Source: Microcaldota archaeon (GTDB lineage Archaea > Micrarchaeota > Micrarchaeia > Norongarragalinales > UBA8480). Taken from it: a stretch of 64,000 nt of DNA. The stretch spans positions 35,683 through 99,682 of the forward strand of contig JAHFHC010000002.1 in the NCBI GenBank assembly GCA_023247085.1, read 5' to 3'. Below the pieces are notes generated by a model. That model was not told the DNA's origin and did no database searches. It saw only the letters and a program-made list of their open reading frames with translations. Position numbers and translations under genes: made by a program. Positions 53,632 to 61,256 of the stretch are shown here, one piece after another (within the stretch, counting starts at the first letter, position 1; the number at the start of each line of letters is the position of its first letter).

Positions 53632-54222
53632 ATGCCAACTTTACCTAAACGAAAACTTGGGAAACGCATAGGAGGAGCAAGCGAAGGAGATGTTTATCTC
53701 TCTGGTCAAGACGTAACCAAAATGCTGCACCCGAAGTTGTCTCAAGGGGTTAATCGCAATGTTTCAATTGCAGAACAAAAAATGCGGTTTTACTCCCATA
53801 AAATCGGACACTTGCTTTTTCCACACCATGTTTTAGATGTACATTCTGTTGTAACTCGGCCGAGTGGTATTTTTATTTCAAGCAAATTTAGACCGGGCGT
53901 TCGAGTTCCTCCCAAATACTTGCCAGAAGCACACCGCGTTCACACGACTTTATTAGACGCTGGCATAAGCTGTGATGCAGGTTCAAAAGAACCAAATTAC
54001 GTATTAAGTGGCGGTAAAATATTGTTTTATGAAGTGACTTCGCTAGAGCCGAATAAAGTCTTAAAACACTTAGAAAGTCGCAGTGATTTAGATCAGCATA
54101 AGCGTGAACGAATTAAATTTTTACTTTTACAATACCGCCGCAATTGGAAAGACTATTGCGAACAAGCTAGAAAAAGATGGGAAGCAAAAAGCCTCGAAAG
54201 AATGGAAAGAACAAAGCGTTAA
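53632..54222 (+). CDS. Degenerate protein-kinase-like protein
   Basis: The protein has 196 residues. LGKRIGGASEGDVYLSGQDV followed by TKML resembles the kinase glycine loop and beta-3 Lys. LLDAGISCDAGSKEPNYVLS then GGKILFYEV resembles a shortened catalytic loop with conserved Asn and a DFG segment whose Asp is replaced by Glu. The very small size and altered residues suggest a pseudokinase or minimal phosphotransferase. The assignment is by eye. Confidence 0.5.
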   Translation: MPTLPKRKLGKRIGGASEGDVYLSGQDVTKMLHPKLSQGVNRNVSIAEQKMRFYSHKIGHLLFPHHVLDVHSVVTRPSGIFISSKFRPGVRVPPKYLPEAHRVHTTLLDAGISCDAGSKEPNYVLSGGKILFYEVTSLEPNKVLKHLESRSDLDQHKRERIKFLLLQYRRNWKDYCEQARKRWEAKSLERMERTKR

Positions 54223-54275
54223 AATCCAGTGTTTCCTTAAACTCTTAACGATTTCTACATTGTGAATTTATTCAA

Positions 54276-55565
54276 ATGCGAATACTGTCCAATCAAGTTA
54301 AAAAATACAACGGCAAAAAAGTAGCTTTAGCTGGCTGGGTACAAACCGTTCGCGACGTTGGCTCACTTGTTTTCATAATTATGCGCGACCGTGCAGGTTT
54401 ACTTCAATTGATTTGCAAGGGCGAAGCCGCTGAAACCGCGCGCAAGTTAAGCCTAGAAAGTTCAATCGAAGTCACTGGAATTGCAAAGGTTGACGAAAAA
54501 ATAAAACTCGGTGGAGTCGAAATACAAGTTGAAACCCTGGTGCTTGTTGCTGGTTCGCTTCCAAAACTTCCAGTTGACATCGCTGGAAAAACAGAAACTA
54601 ATTTTGAACACCGTTTTGACCACCGCGTTATTGATTTGCGCAGGGAAGAACCGCAAGCAATATTTGCAGTACAATCTACATTGTGCAATGCATTTCGCGA
54701 AATTTTAAACAAAGATGGATTCACTGAGATTCACACGCCAAAAATAATCGCAACTGGAACAGAAGGCGGCACTTCACTATTTCCGGTTAAATATTTTGAA
54801 AAACAAGCGTATCTTGCCCAAAGCCCCCAGTTCTACAAGCAAATGCTTGTTGGAAGCGGGTTTGAAAGAGTTTTTGAAATCGCACCAGTATTCCGCGCTG
54901 AAGAACACAACACTCCGTGGCACTTGAATGAGTATGTTTCACTAGATTTTGAAATGGGTTTTGTACGCGATGAACTACAAGTTATAAAGCAATCCGAAAA
55001 AGTGCTTAAATACATGCTAAAAAAAGTAATTGAAAAAAACGAGAAGCAACTTAAATTGTTTAACATTAACCTCAAAATTCCAAAGAAAATCCCCGTGCTA
55101 AAATACTGGGACTTGCCAAAAATCTTTGAATCTATTGGCAAAGAATTTGCGCCAATGTCAGATTTATCACGCGATCACGAAGCAACTCTTTGCACTTACG
55201 CAAGTGAAAAGTTTGACTCTGAATTTGTATTTGTCAACAATTACCCTATTGAACTACGACCAGCTTACACTCAACCACACACAAAGAAAAAATACTCGCG
55301 CGGTTTTGACTTGCTATTCAGCGGAGTTGAAATTGTTTCAGGAGGACAACGCGTTCACGACCCAGCGGTACTTGAAAAACAACTTACAGCAAAAGGATTT
55401 AACCCAGCTGACTTCGAGTTTTACCTAGAAACTTTCAGATACGGCATGCCGCCCCACGGGGGACAAGCATTTGGACTTGAACGCTTAACTGCTAGATTAC
55501 TAAAACTCAACAACGTGCGCGAAGCAACCTTCTTCCCACGAGATAGAAACAGAGTAACCCCCTAG
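54276..55565 (+). CDS. aspS: Aspartyl-tRNA synthetase, archaeal type
   Basis: This 429-residue class IIb enzyme probably also charges tRNA-Asn in organisms lacking AsnRS. The OB-fold anticodon domain is [20 protein letters not shown]; motif 1-2 appear in [21 protein letters not shown] and [21 protein letters not shown]; motif 3 is [20 protein letters not shown]. Whether it is discriminating cannot be decided from what is seen here. Confidence 0.96.
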   Translation: MRILSNQVKKYNGKKVALAGWVQTVRDVGSLVFIIMRDRAGLLQLICKGEAAETARKLSLESSIEVTGIAKVDEKIKLGGVEIQVETLVLVAGSLPKLPVDIAGKTETNFEHRFDHRVIDLRREEPQAIFAVQSTLCNAFREILNKDGFTEIHTPKIIATGTEGGTSLFPVKYFEKQAYLAQSPQFYKQMLVGSGFERVFEIAPVFRAEEHNTPWHLNEYVSLDFEMGFVRDELQVIKQSEKVLKYMLKKVIEKNEKQLKLFNINLKIPKKIPVLKYWDLPKIFESIGKEFAPMSDLSRDHEATLCTYASEKFDSEFVFVNNYPIELRPAYTQPHTKKKYSRGFDLLFSGVEIVSGGQRVHDPAVLEKQLTAKGFNPADFEFYLETFRYGMPPHGGQAFGLERLTARLLKLNNVREATFFPRDRNRVTP

Positions 55566-55597
55566 CAAACGTGTATGTTTGCGTATTAACTGTACTT

Positions 55598-56653
55598 TTA
55601 CTTCTTCGGCATTTTTACTTTTACAACTAATGCTGTGCTGTTATCGGGTCCACCGCGTTTATTGGCTGTTTTAATTAAATACTTGATTAAGTCAGTATGC
55701 GTGATTTTCCCGCGCGCGTATTTAACGAGCGCATTTTTAATTTCTCTATCAGTTACGCGCTTGTTTATCCCATCGCTGCATAAAAAGAAAACGTCGCCGT
55801 TCTTTGCTTGAACTGTTTTATACTCTGGCTCAATTCCGTTTTCTCCACCAACCGCTTGCAGTAACTGGTTTTGTACTCCTGGTAAACTGTGGTCAGTTGT
55901 TAATTGTGACAATTTATGCGCTAGTATGCCTTTACGTAAGAGATAGACCCGCGTGTCTCCAACGTGCACAACGTGTGCCTTTCCGTCTTTTTCAATATGC
56001 AGTGCCGTTAAAGTGGTTCCCATCATTAACTTGTGCTTAGCTTCATCGGTATAATAAACTCCTTTTCGCTCCTCTGCCTTTATCCCTCTCTTAGTTTCCT
56101 CATTTTTTTCAACTACTGCTTGATGCGCTTTATGTATACCCTCAAGAAGTGTGCTTGGTTCTTTTGTATCAAAATGATTCGCAAGAGCAGCTACTGCTGT
56201 ACTAGCCGCTTTATAGCCATTAGCGTGTCCGCCCATTCCATCTGCAACTACGAACAACTGCTTTTCTGGGTGTATTAAACAAACGTCGTCATTACTTGAA
56301 CGCTTCATTCCCTTGTGAGTAGCCCCTGTGCATTCAAAGCTAATCCGTACTGGGTTAATATAATCGTCAAGCGCGTCTTTTGATGCAGTGTGCGTAAGTA
56401 AATGTTCAACTGCACTGCGATGTTTTCCAGCTGAATGCAGTTCAAGTGCTTTACTTATAACGTGTTTTACAATTAGGTCTCGCTGTGGTTCAAGTGCAGA
56501 AAATTGTCTTCCAATTGTCTGTAGCTCGTGGGTGCTTACTATTTTTCTATCGTGAAGTTCTTTTAACCCCGAACGTAACTTAACAGGTAACCAGCCCCAT
56601 CGTGCCATACCTATTCCGTCGTAGAACTCCCGTTCTCCAGATGCGTTCACCAT
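55598..56653 (-). CDS. PP2C-type Ser/Thr phosphatase with a novel N-terminal domain
   Basis: The protein has 351 residues. The PPM phosphatase core (about 105-351) has NDDVCLIHPEKQLFVVADGM and GGHANGYKAAS with metal Asp residues, VVHVGDTRVYLLRKG, QLTTDHSLPGVQ, FFLCSDGINKRVTD and RGGPDNSTALVVKV. Residues 1-105 are helical and begin EFYDGIGMARWGWLPVK, which aligns with the N-terminal domain of the two membrane proteins at 13-15.5 kb. It dephosphorylates protein Ser/Thr; partners unknown. Confidence 0.9.
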   Translation of the reverse strand: MVNASGEREFYDGIGMARWGWLPVKLRSGLKELHDRKIVSTHELQTIGRQFSALEPQRDLIVKHVISKALELHSAGKHRSAVEHLLTHTASKDALDDYINPVRISFECTGATHKGMKRSSNDDVCLIHPEKQLFVVADGMGGHANGYKAASTAVAALANHFDTKEPSTLLEGIHKAHQAVVEKNEETKRGIKAEERKGVYYTDEAKHKLMMGTTLTALHIEKDGKAHVVHVGDTRVYLLRKGILAHKLSQLTTDHSLPGVQNQLLQAVGGENGIEPEYKTVQAKNGDVFFLCSDGINKRVTDREIKNALVKYARGKITHTDLIKYLIKTANKRGGPDNSTALVVKVKMPKK

Positions 56654-56725
56654 GTATTGTATAGGCTAGTGTTTTATAGTTTAAAAAACGAGGCGGGCAA
56701 ATGAGGGTGCGTGCTAGATAAAAAA

Positions 56726-56864
56726 TGGGGCTGCTGAGATTTGAACTCAGATCATCAGCTTTTTATGAGCCGTCGAGGTTTTCTTTTTTCCTCGAGGTTT
56801 TTTCTTTTTCAAAAGAAAAAAGCTCGCCCGAAGCTGATAGCATACCAGGTTGGCCCACAGCCCC
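56726..56864 (-). tRNA. tRNA-Pro(CGG) with an anticodon-loop intron
   Basis: Acceptor GGGGCTG/CAGCCCC, discriminator A, anticodon stem TCAGC/GCTGA with loop TTCGGG|A (anticodon CGG), T-stem CTGAG/CTCAG. One 66-nt intron at 37/38 is removed to leave 73 nt. The D-stem is weak, as in other archaeal tRNA-Pro. An Arg(UCG) reading with a shifted stem leaves too short a variable loop and is less likely. Confidence 0.87.
56761..56826 (-). other. Anticodon-loop intron of tRNA-Pro, hairpin family
   Basis: Hairpin I at 56798-56821: TTTTTTCTTT with AAAGAAAAAA (10 bp, 4-nt loop). Hairpin II at 56774-56794: CGAGG with CCTCG, loop AAAAAAGAAAA on the RNA strand. Confidence 0.85.
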
Positions 56865-56941
56865 AAGGTTAATGCGGTGCTTGATTCTTTTGGCGCAAAC
56901 GCTTTTTAATTAACTTTGTTTAGTGTTTCCTAGATCCGAAA

Positions 56942-57286
56942 ATGTCGATGCGTTTACTTAAACCCAAAATACTCCACATAGTTGACAAGCTTACTGGCAA
57001 GACACCTAAAACTTTATTAGATTACGGCGATTCTGCGTATGCACTTGAACGCCACGCGTCTGGCGTTGGTGGCGCAATTACAAAGCTATTTTCTGACCAC
57101 GAAATTAAAGTGCTTTTACTATGGGCTATTATCTCCCCTTCGGCTGCACTAGCTTATTTAATTTGGAAAAAATACCCAGAATTTAGGCTATTAGCCGTTC
57201 CTTTATTTGGCATTAGTATCTTTCAATTTATTGGCCAATGGGGTGGCCTCTACTGGGCGCTTCAACGAATGGGCATAGTCCCGTAA
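56942..57286 (+). CDS. Small membrane protein of unknown function
   Basis: This 114-residue protein starts MSMRLLKPKILHIVDKLTGK; two hydrophobic helices (LWAIISPSAALAYLIW and LLAVPLFGISIFQFIGQWGG) in the second half follow a basic first half. No motif recognised. It lies between two tRNA genes on the opposite strand. Confidence 0.6.
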   Translation: MSMRLLKPKILHIVDKLTGKTPKTLLDYGDSAYALERHASGVGGAITKLFSDHEIKVLLLWAIISPSAALAYLIWKKYPEFRLLAVPLFGISIFQFIGQWGGLYWALQRMGIVP

Positions 57287-57332
57287 AAAACAAGTCTGCT
57301 TATTTTTGCTGCTAGCGTTTTACTAACCGTAG

Positions 57333-57473
57333 CGGGCGAGGTGGGATTTGAACCCACGACCTTCAGCTTTCTTACGCCTTTTCTTTGGCGCCACACCTGG
57401 CACCTTTCTTTTAGAAAAAGAAAGGGGCATGGTTTAGAAGGCTGTCGCTCTATCCAAGCTGAGCTACAAGCCC
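57333..57473 (-). tRNA. tRNA-Arg(UCU) with an anticodon-loop intron and acceptor-stem mismatches
   Basis: The order and lengths of all arms are standard: GGGCTTG, TA, GCTC/GAGC, ACAGC/GCTGA, loop CTTCTA|A (anticodon TCT), GTGGG/CCCAC, CTCGCCC, G. One 66-nt intron at 37/38 is removed to leave 75 nt. The acceptor has two adjacent non-pairs (U5-C68, U6-U67) and the anticodon stem an A27-A43 non-pair. The 5' exon equals that of tRNA-Lys. It may be a recombinant or need editing. Confidence 0.82.
57369..57434 (-). other. Anticodon-loop intron of tRNA-Arg, hairpin family
   Basis: Hairpin I at 57403-57425: CCTTTCTTTT with AAAAGAAAGG (10 bp, 3-nt loop). Hairpin II at 57375-57390: CGCC with GGCG, loop AAAGAAAA on the RNA strand. 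Confidence 0.85.
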
Positions 57474-57604
57474 ATTAGTAATAGTCGTTGTGAAATCTTG
57501 TTTTAAAATATGTTTTGAATAGTGCAAATAATACCATTTTCAAGCAATTAGTGCTTTCAGTTTTTCTTCGGATTTTTTGATTTTTTTCCACAACTTCCCG
57601 CCTT

Positions 57605-57650
57605 CGTCGTATGTCGAATATTTTTACGTCGTATGAATAGGTATTTATAC
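57605..57650 (+). promoter_or_regulatory. Strong promoter with flanking direct repeat before a membrane protein
   Basis: CGTCGTATG occurs at 57605-57613 and 57627-57635, exactly 22 bases apart (two helical turns). The TATA-like box GTATTTATAC follows at 57641-57650. The message would start near 57675 and carry about 105 bases of leader before the ATG at 57781. The preceding stretch from 57474 shows nothing else recognisable. Confidence 0.5.
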
Positions 57651-57780
57651 GGTCCGAGGAAAATATCTAATTACCCGCAATAAACGTTTTTTACTTTTTC
57701 CACTCTCGGAGCATACCAGCATCTGATCTGTGACACAAAAAGTACAAAGACTCGAGTTTCGGGTGGTAGGTTAAAAAAAC

Positions 57781-58143
57781 ATGGCAGCATCATTCCAAAA
57801 AAGTTACGGCAAGTATGGCTCGTGGGCTTTCTTAGTCGGCTTGATCATTACGATCGTAGCTGGTTTTGTAACCACTGGGTTTGAATCTTGGTACACGTTA
57901 GTCCTCGCAGTGCTTGGATTAATAGTCGGGTTCTTGAATGTAACTGACAAGGAAACGCAACTATTCTTAGTTGCATCGATTGCCTTAGTAGCATCGGCAT
58001 CGAGTCTGTCCAACGTAGTAGCATTTTCTGCAACTGCACAACAAGTATTGCAGACGATCTTAGGCTACGTAGTGGTGTTCGTATCGCCAGCAGCAGCAAT
58101 CGTTGCTCTAAAAGCAGTGTACGACATCTCAAAGGAACAGTAA
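57781..58143 (+). CDS. Small four-helix membrane protein, probably highly expressed
   Basis: The protein has 120 residues. Four hydrophobic segments (WAFLVGLIITIVAGFV, LVLAVLGLIVGFL, LFLVASIALVASASSL and ILGYVVVFVSPAAAIVALKA) leave only short polar loops. Its own promoter with repeats, a long leader and a hairpin/T-run terminator suggest an abundant product. Similar small membrane proteins occur in DPANN genomes. Function unknown. Confidence 0.7.
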   Translation: MAASFQKSYGKYGSWAFLVGLIITIVAGFVTTGFESWYTLVLAVLGLIVGFLNVTDKETQLFLVASIALVASASSLSNVVAFSATAQQVLQTILGYVVVFVSPAAAIVALKAVYDISKEQ

Positions 58144-58161
58144 AACCCCTTGTACAAGAAG

Positions 58162-58195
58162 GAGCGGCGAATACAACCCGCTCACTTTTTTTCTT
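58162..58195 (+). terminator. Hairpin plus T-run terminator
   Basis: GAGCGG (58162-58167) pairs with CCGCTC (58178-58183) across a 10-base loop. It is followed within three bases by a T-run and several more T-rich blocks. This bacterial-looking terminator directly follows the small membrane protein gene. Confidence 0.65.
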
Positions 58196-58330
58196 TTTAA
58201 TTCTTTTTTAATTTGTTTTAATTTCGTTAACCTTATTCTGCTTAATTTTTTTGTTCGGTATTTCGAGCCTTAGAGCTTTTCTTTTTTCTTTCACTGATTG
58301 TTTATAATATCCAATTGCCTATCTTTTTCC

Positions 58331-59149
58331 ATGCAGCGAATAACAATCACAATAGACGACAGTTTACTCAACCGCCTTGACTCGCTAGTTAATACAAAGC
58401 AAGCAAAGAACCGATCCGCTGCAGTTGATTCCCTGCTAAAATCAGCGTTGTCACAAAACAGCGTTGAAACTGCAGTTATACTAGCTGCTGGCAAAAAGGA
58501 TAAACTATGGTCAGAAAAACACAATTGCATTAAGCCACTGGCAATAATTGAAAGTAAAGCCACTGGTGCAACTCCCATGTCCGTTATTGAACTCTTATTG
58601 AAAAAACTAGGAGAAGCTGGTTCAAAACGAGTGATAATCGTGGTTGGCTACGGTGGTGACCAAATAATGGCTTTGCTAAAAGACGGCAAGCAATTTGGCT
58701 TGACAATTGAATACATCACTGACGAGAACAACAGCGGCAGCGCAGGTGCGTTGCTTTTATGCAGGCAAAAAATAAACCAGCCGTTTATACTTGCTTATTC
58801 CGACGTATATTGCCCTGACCTTGACTTGTTGGACTTAGCTAAATTCCACAAGGAAAACCAAGCGAACGGCGCAGTTTGCACTTTGTCCCTTGTAAATGTA
58901 AAAACGCCAAATGCTTTTGGAGTAGCTAAATTAACTGGTTCAAAAATAGTTTCTTTTGCAGAAAAACCCCGGGCAGAAGCACAGAGTAACTTAGTGAATG
59001 CAGGAATAGCTGTTTGTGAACCAACTATATTTGACTACGTTTCAAAAACGCCAAGTAGTTTTGAAAAAGAACTGCTGCCAATGCTAGTGGAAAAAGAAAA
59101 ATTATACGGTTACATTTACTCAGGCAAATGGATGGATGTTGAGCTATAA
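58331..59149 (+). CDS. Fusion of ribbon-helix-helix domain and sugar nucleotidyltransferase
   Basis: The protein has 272 residues. Residues 1-42 (MQRITITIDDSLLNRLDSLV and KNRSAAVDSLLKSAL) form a ribbon-helix-helix DNA-binding domain. From residue 48 a nucleotidyltransferase domain starts AVILAAGKKDKLW and continues to VVGYGGDQIMALL, FILAYSDVYCPDLDLLDL and SGKWMDVEL. The usual GxGTRL signature of sugar-nucleotide enzymes is altered (AGKKDKL). It may be a regulator sensing an NDP-sugar. Confidence 0.82.
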   Translation: MQRITITIDDSLLNRLDSLVNTKQAKNRSAAVDSLLKSALSQNSVETAVILAAGKKDKLWSEKHNCIKPLAIIESKATGATPMSVIELLLKKLGEAGSKRVIIVVGYGGDQIMALLKDGKQFGLTIEYITDENNSGSAGALLLCRQKINQPFILAYSDVYCPDLDLLDLAKFHKENQANGAVCTLSLVNVKTPNAFGVAKLTGSKIVSFAEKPRAEAQSNLVNAGIAVCEPTIFDYVSKTPSSFEKELLPMLVEKEKLYGYIYSGKWMDVEL

Positions 59150-59220
59150 AGAACAAGCGTGTGCGAAGCGAAAATAGATATTGTTCTTTGAAAGCTAGTT
59201 CCAAGTATCTAGAGTCAATT

Positions 59221-59559
59221 TTATCCGTATGATAGCGGCGCTCTCATTCTACCTATGAAAGGCAAATGTTCTTTACCTTCATATTTAGGTGCTCTAATAA
59301 AATGTAGGTTTAATTTCCTATCAACAAACACGTGCGTTGCTCCTGACTCCAAAAAAGCTCTAATTCGTGGCTCCGATTTCCGCCATTTTTCAGTATTGCC
59401 TAGATTACCTTCCCAAGCAGCTGTTGCGCCCACTTGTTTTGTCCAACTGCGAACTTTTTTGTCATAGTCCTCAGTTAAGCTCACTGCCAATATTGCGCCG
59501 CCTAATGTAGCTGGTCTTGCCGCTGAACTTACAAATCCAACTGCGGATACTGCCCCCAT
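59221..59559 (-). CDS. Hypothetical protein
   Basis: This 112-residue protein has an Ala/Gly/Val-rich N-terminus (VSAVGFVSSAARPATLGGAI) and a hydrophilic second half (WRKSEPRIRAFLESGATHVF). It is not recognised. It converges on the nucleotidyltransferase gene. Confidence 0.5.
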   Translation of the reverse strand: MGAVSAVGFVSSAARPATLGGAILAVSLTEDYDKKVRSWTKQVGATAAWEGNLGNTEKWRKSEPRIRAFLESGATHVFVDRKLNLHFIRAPKYEGKEHLPFIGRMRAPLSYG

Positions 59560-59713
59560 GGCTAGCGTTTTTGCCTCTCTTTTTTTATATGTTGAAGCTG
59601 AGACTTTAGAATTTGCGGCAGTGACTCATAAGTAATCACGCCTAACAGTTGTTCATTTCTAGAAACCATGTAACTCTAAAGTATTCGTGGCTTTTTTACT
59701 TTATTGGTTTTTG

Positions 59714-59827
59714 TTATCTTCGGCTACCGCGGCGTTGTTCTTTAACTGGTCGCTTTGCGCGTTTTTTTCTCTTTTGTCTCCAATTTGGTTGCTTTTTCTT
59801 TTCTGCTTTAACTGGTTTATCTGCCAT
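59714..59827 (-). CDS. 37-residue very basic protein
   Basis: ATG 59827 to TAA 59714-59716 encodes MADKPVKAEKKKQPNWRQK, then RKKRAKRPVKEQRRGSRR, about half Lys/Arg. AAAGGAGGAC stands before the ATG, one of the best ribosome sites of the window. It is likely a nucleic-acid- or ribosome-associated peptide, but I do not recognise a family. It diverges from the phosphomannomutase across 49 bases. Confidence 0.65.
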   Translation of the reverse strand: MADKPVKAEKKKQPNWRQKRKKRAKRPVKEQRRGSRR

Positions 59828-59876
59828 GTTTGATAAATCGTCCTCCTTTTTTAACTTGTTATAACTAATTACACCC

Positions 59877-61256
59877 ATGGCAAACATAAATTCCCATATG
59901 TTTAGAGAATACGACATCCGTGGCGTGTATAATTCAGAATTATTTGACCGAGATGCAGAGCTCATAGGCAAAGCATTTGGCACACTATTGCTAAAACGCG
60001 GAGAAAGTAGTGTTCTAGTTGCAAGAGACTGTAGAGTATCTTCCCCGCCTTTGTCCAAAGCGCTTATTTCAGGTTTACAGTCAACTGGCTGTAAGGTTAT
60101 TGACATTGGAATCGCTTCTTGGGGACTGATTAACTATGCATTACGTCAAAAAAGTAACCGCGGCAATGCCGTGTTTGTTTCAGCTAGCCATAATCCTGCG
60201 AAATATAATGGTTTTAAACTAGTTGCAAAAGGACATTCACTTGCAGGCAAAGAGATACGCTCCTTACTTGAGTTAATAACCGCCAATTCATTTGCAACTG
60301 GCACTGGTTCGCTTTCCGTGGTTGAATACGCCGGCGAATATATTGAGTTTTTGAAAAGCAAAATTCAGCTTAAACGCAAAGTCAAATTCGTTGTTGACTA
60401 CGGCAATGGGATGGGTGCACTTGTTGGCTCGAAGTTGTTCAAACAACTTGGCTGTGAAGTAACTGAACTTTATCCAGAACTTGACGGTTCGTTTCCAAAT
60501 CACTTGGCTGACCCGAGCGTAGTTGAAAATTTGCAAGACTTAATTGCCGCAGTGAAAAAAAATAAAGCTGAATTTGGAATTGCTTTTGACGGCGATGGTG
60601 ACCGAATTGGTGCAGTTGATGAAAAAGGAAGCATAATGTGGGGCGACCAATTAACTGCCATATTTGCAAAAGATATATTGAAAACAAAACCGCGTACAAA
60701 AATTGCATTTGAAGTGCGGTGCTCACGCGCCTTGCCAGAAGTGATTAAAGCCAATAATGGAATAGCAATTGAATGCCAATGTGGGCATAGCTTAATCGAA
60801 GAAACCCTCAGGCGTGAAAAAGCGCTGCTTGCCGGAGAGATGAGCGGCCACGTGTTCTTCGCAGACGACTTTTACGGGATAGACGACGCAGTTTACGTTG
60901 CATTGCGTTTAATCGAAATAATAAGCAATTTACAAGCCGATTGCCCAGTGTCTTCACTCCTATCTGATTACCCCCGTTATTTTGCCTCAAAAGAATATCG
61001 GCCATTTTGTCCAGATGGTGAGAAGCGAGCTACGTTCGCTGCGATTGCAAAAGAATTTGAAGCAGAAGGTTCAACTGTGTCAAAAATTGACGGTGCAAAA
61101 GCGATTTTTCCAGATGGATGGGGGCTAATACGTGTTTCAAACACTCAACCTGCGCTTTCCCTGCGTTTTGAAGGAACGACCCTCGCTGCAATGCAACGCA
61201 TACAAAAGCTATTCGCTGATAAACTTACAAAACACGGGATAGAACTAACAAAATGA
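59877..61256 (+). CDS. Phosphomannomutase/phosphoglucomutase
   Basis: This 459-residue enzyme interconverts hexose 6- and 1-phosphates for glycan synthesis. The active Ser is in VSASHNPAKYNGFKL, the metal loop FDGDGDRIGAVDE, the sugar-specificity loop GEMSGHVFF and the C-terminal phosphate site RVSNTQPALSLRFEGT. The start is MANINSHMFREYDIRG. Its stop overlaps the start of the reductase gene (ATGA). Confidence 0.95.
   Translation: MANINSHMFREYDIRGVYNSELFDRDAELIGKAFGTLLLKRGESSVLVARDCRVSSPPLSKALISGLQSTGCKVIDIGIASWGLINYALRQKSNRGNAVFVSASHNPAKYNGFKLVAKGHSLAGKEIRSLLELITANSFATGTGSLSVVEYAGEYIEFLKSKIQLKRKVKFVVDYGNGMGALVGSKLFKQLGCEVTELYPELDGSFPNHLADPSVVENLQDLIAAVKKNKAEFGIAFDGDGDRIGAVDEKGSIMWGDQLTAIFAKDILKTKPRTKIAFEVRCSRALPEVIKANNGIAIECQCGHSLIEETLRREKALLAGEMSGHVFFADDFYGIDDAVYVALRLIEIISNLQADCPVSSLLSDYPRYFASKEYRPFCPDGEKRATFAAIAKEFEAEGSTVSKIDGAKAIFPDGWGLIRVSNTQPALSLRFEGTTLAAMQRIQKLFADKLTKHGIELTK

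Noticed and set aside
56726-56864. Reading the Pro tRNA as Arg(UCG)
   Set aside because: Shifting the anticodon stem by one gives a 3-nt variable loop; the CGG reading gives normal arm lengths and a typical Pro loop TTCGGG.
46758-57473. Purine/pyrimidine hairpins as transcription terminators
   Set aside because: They lie inside tRNA genes that must be transcribed through, and removal of the segments restores standard tRNAs.
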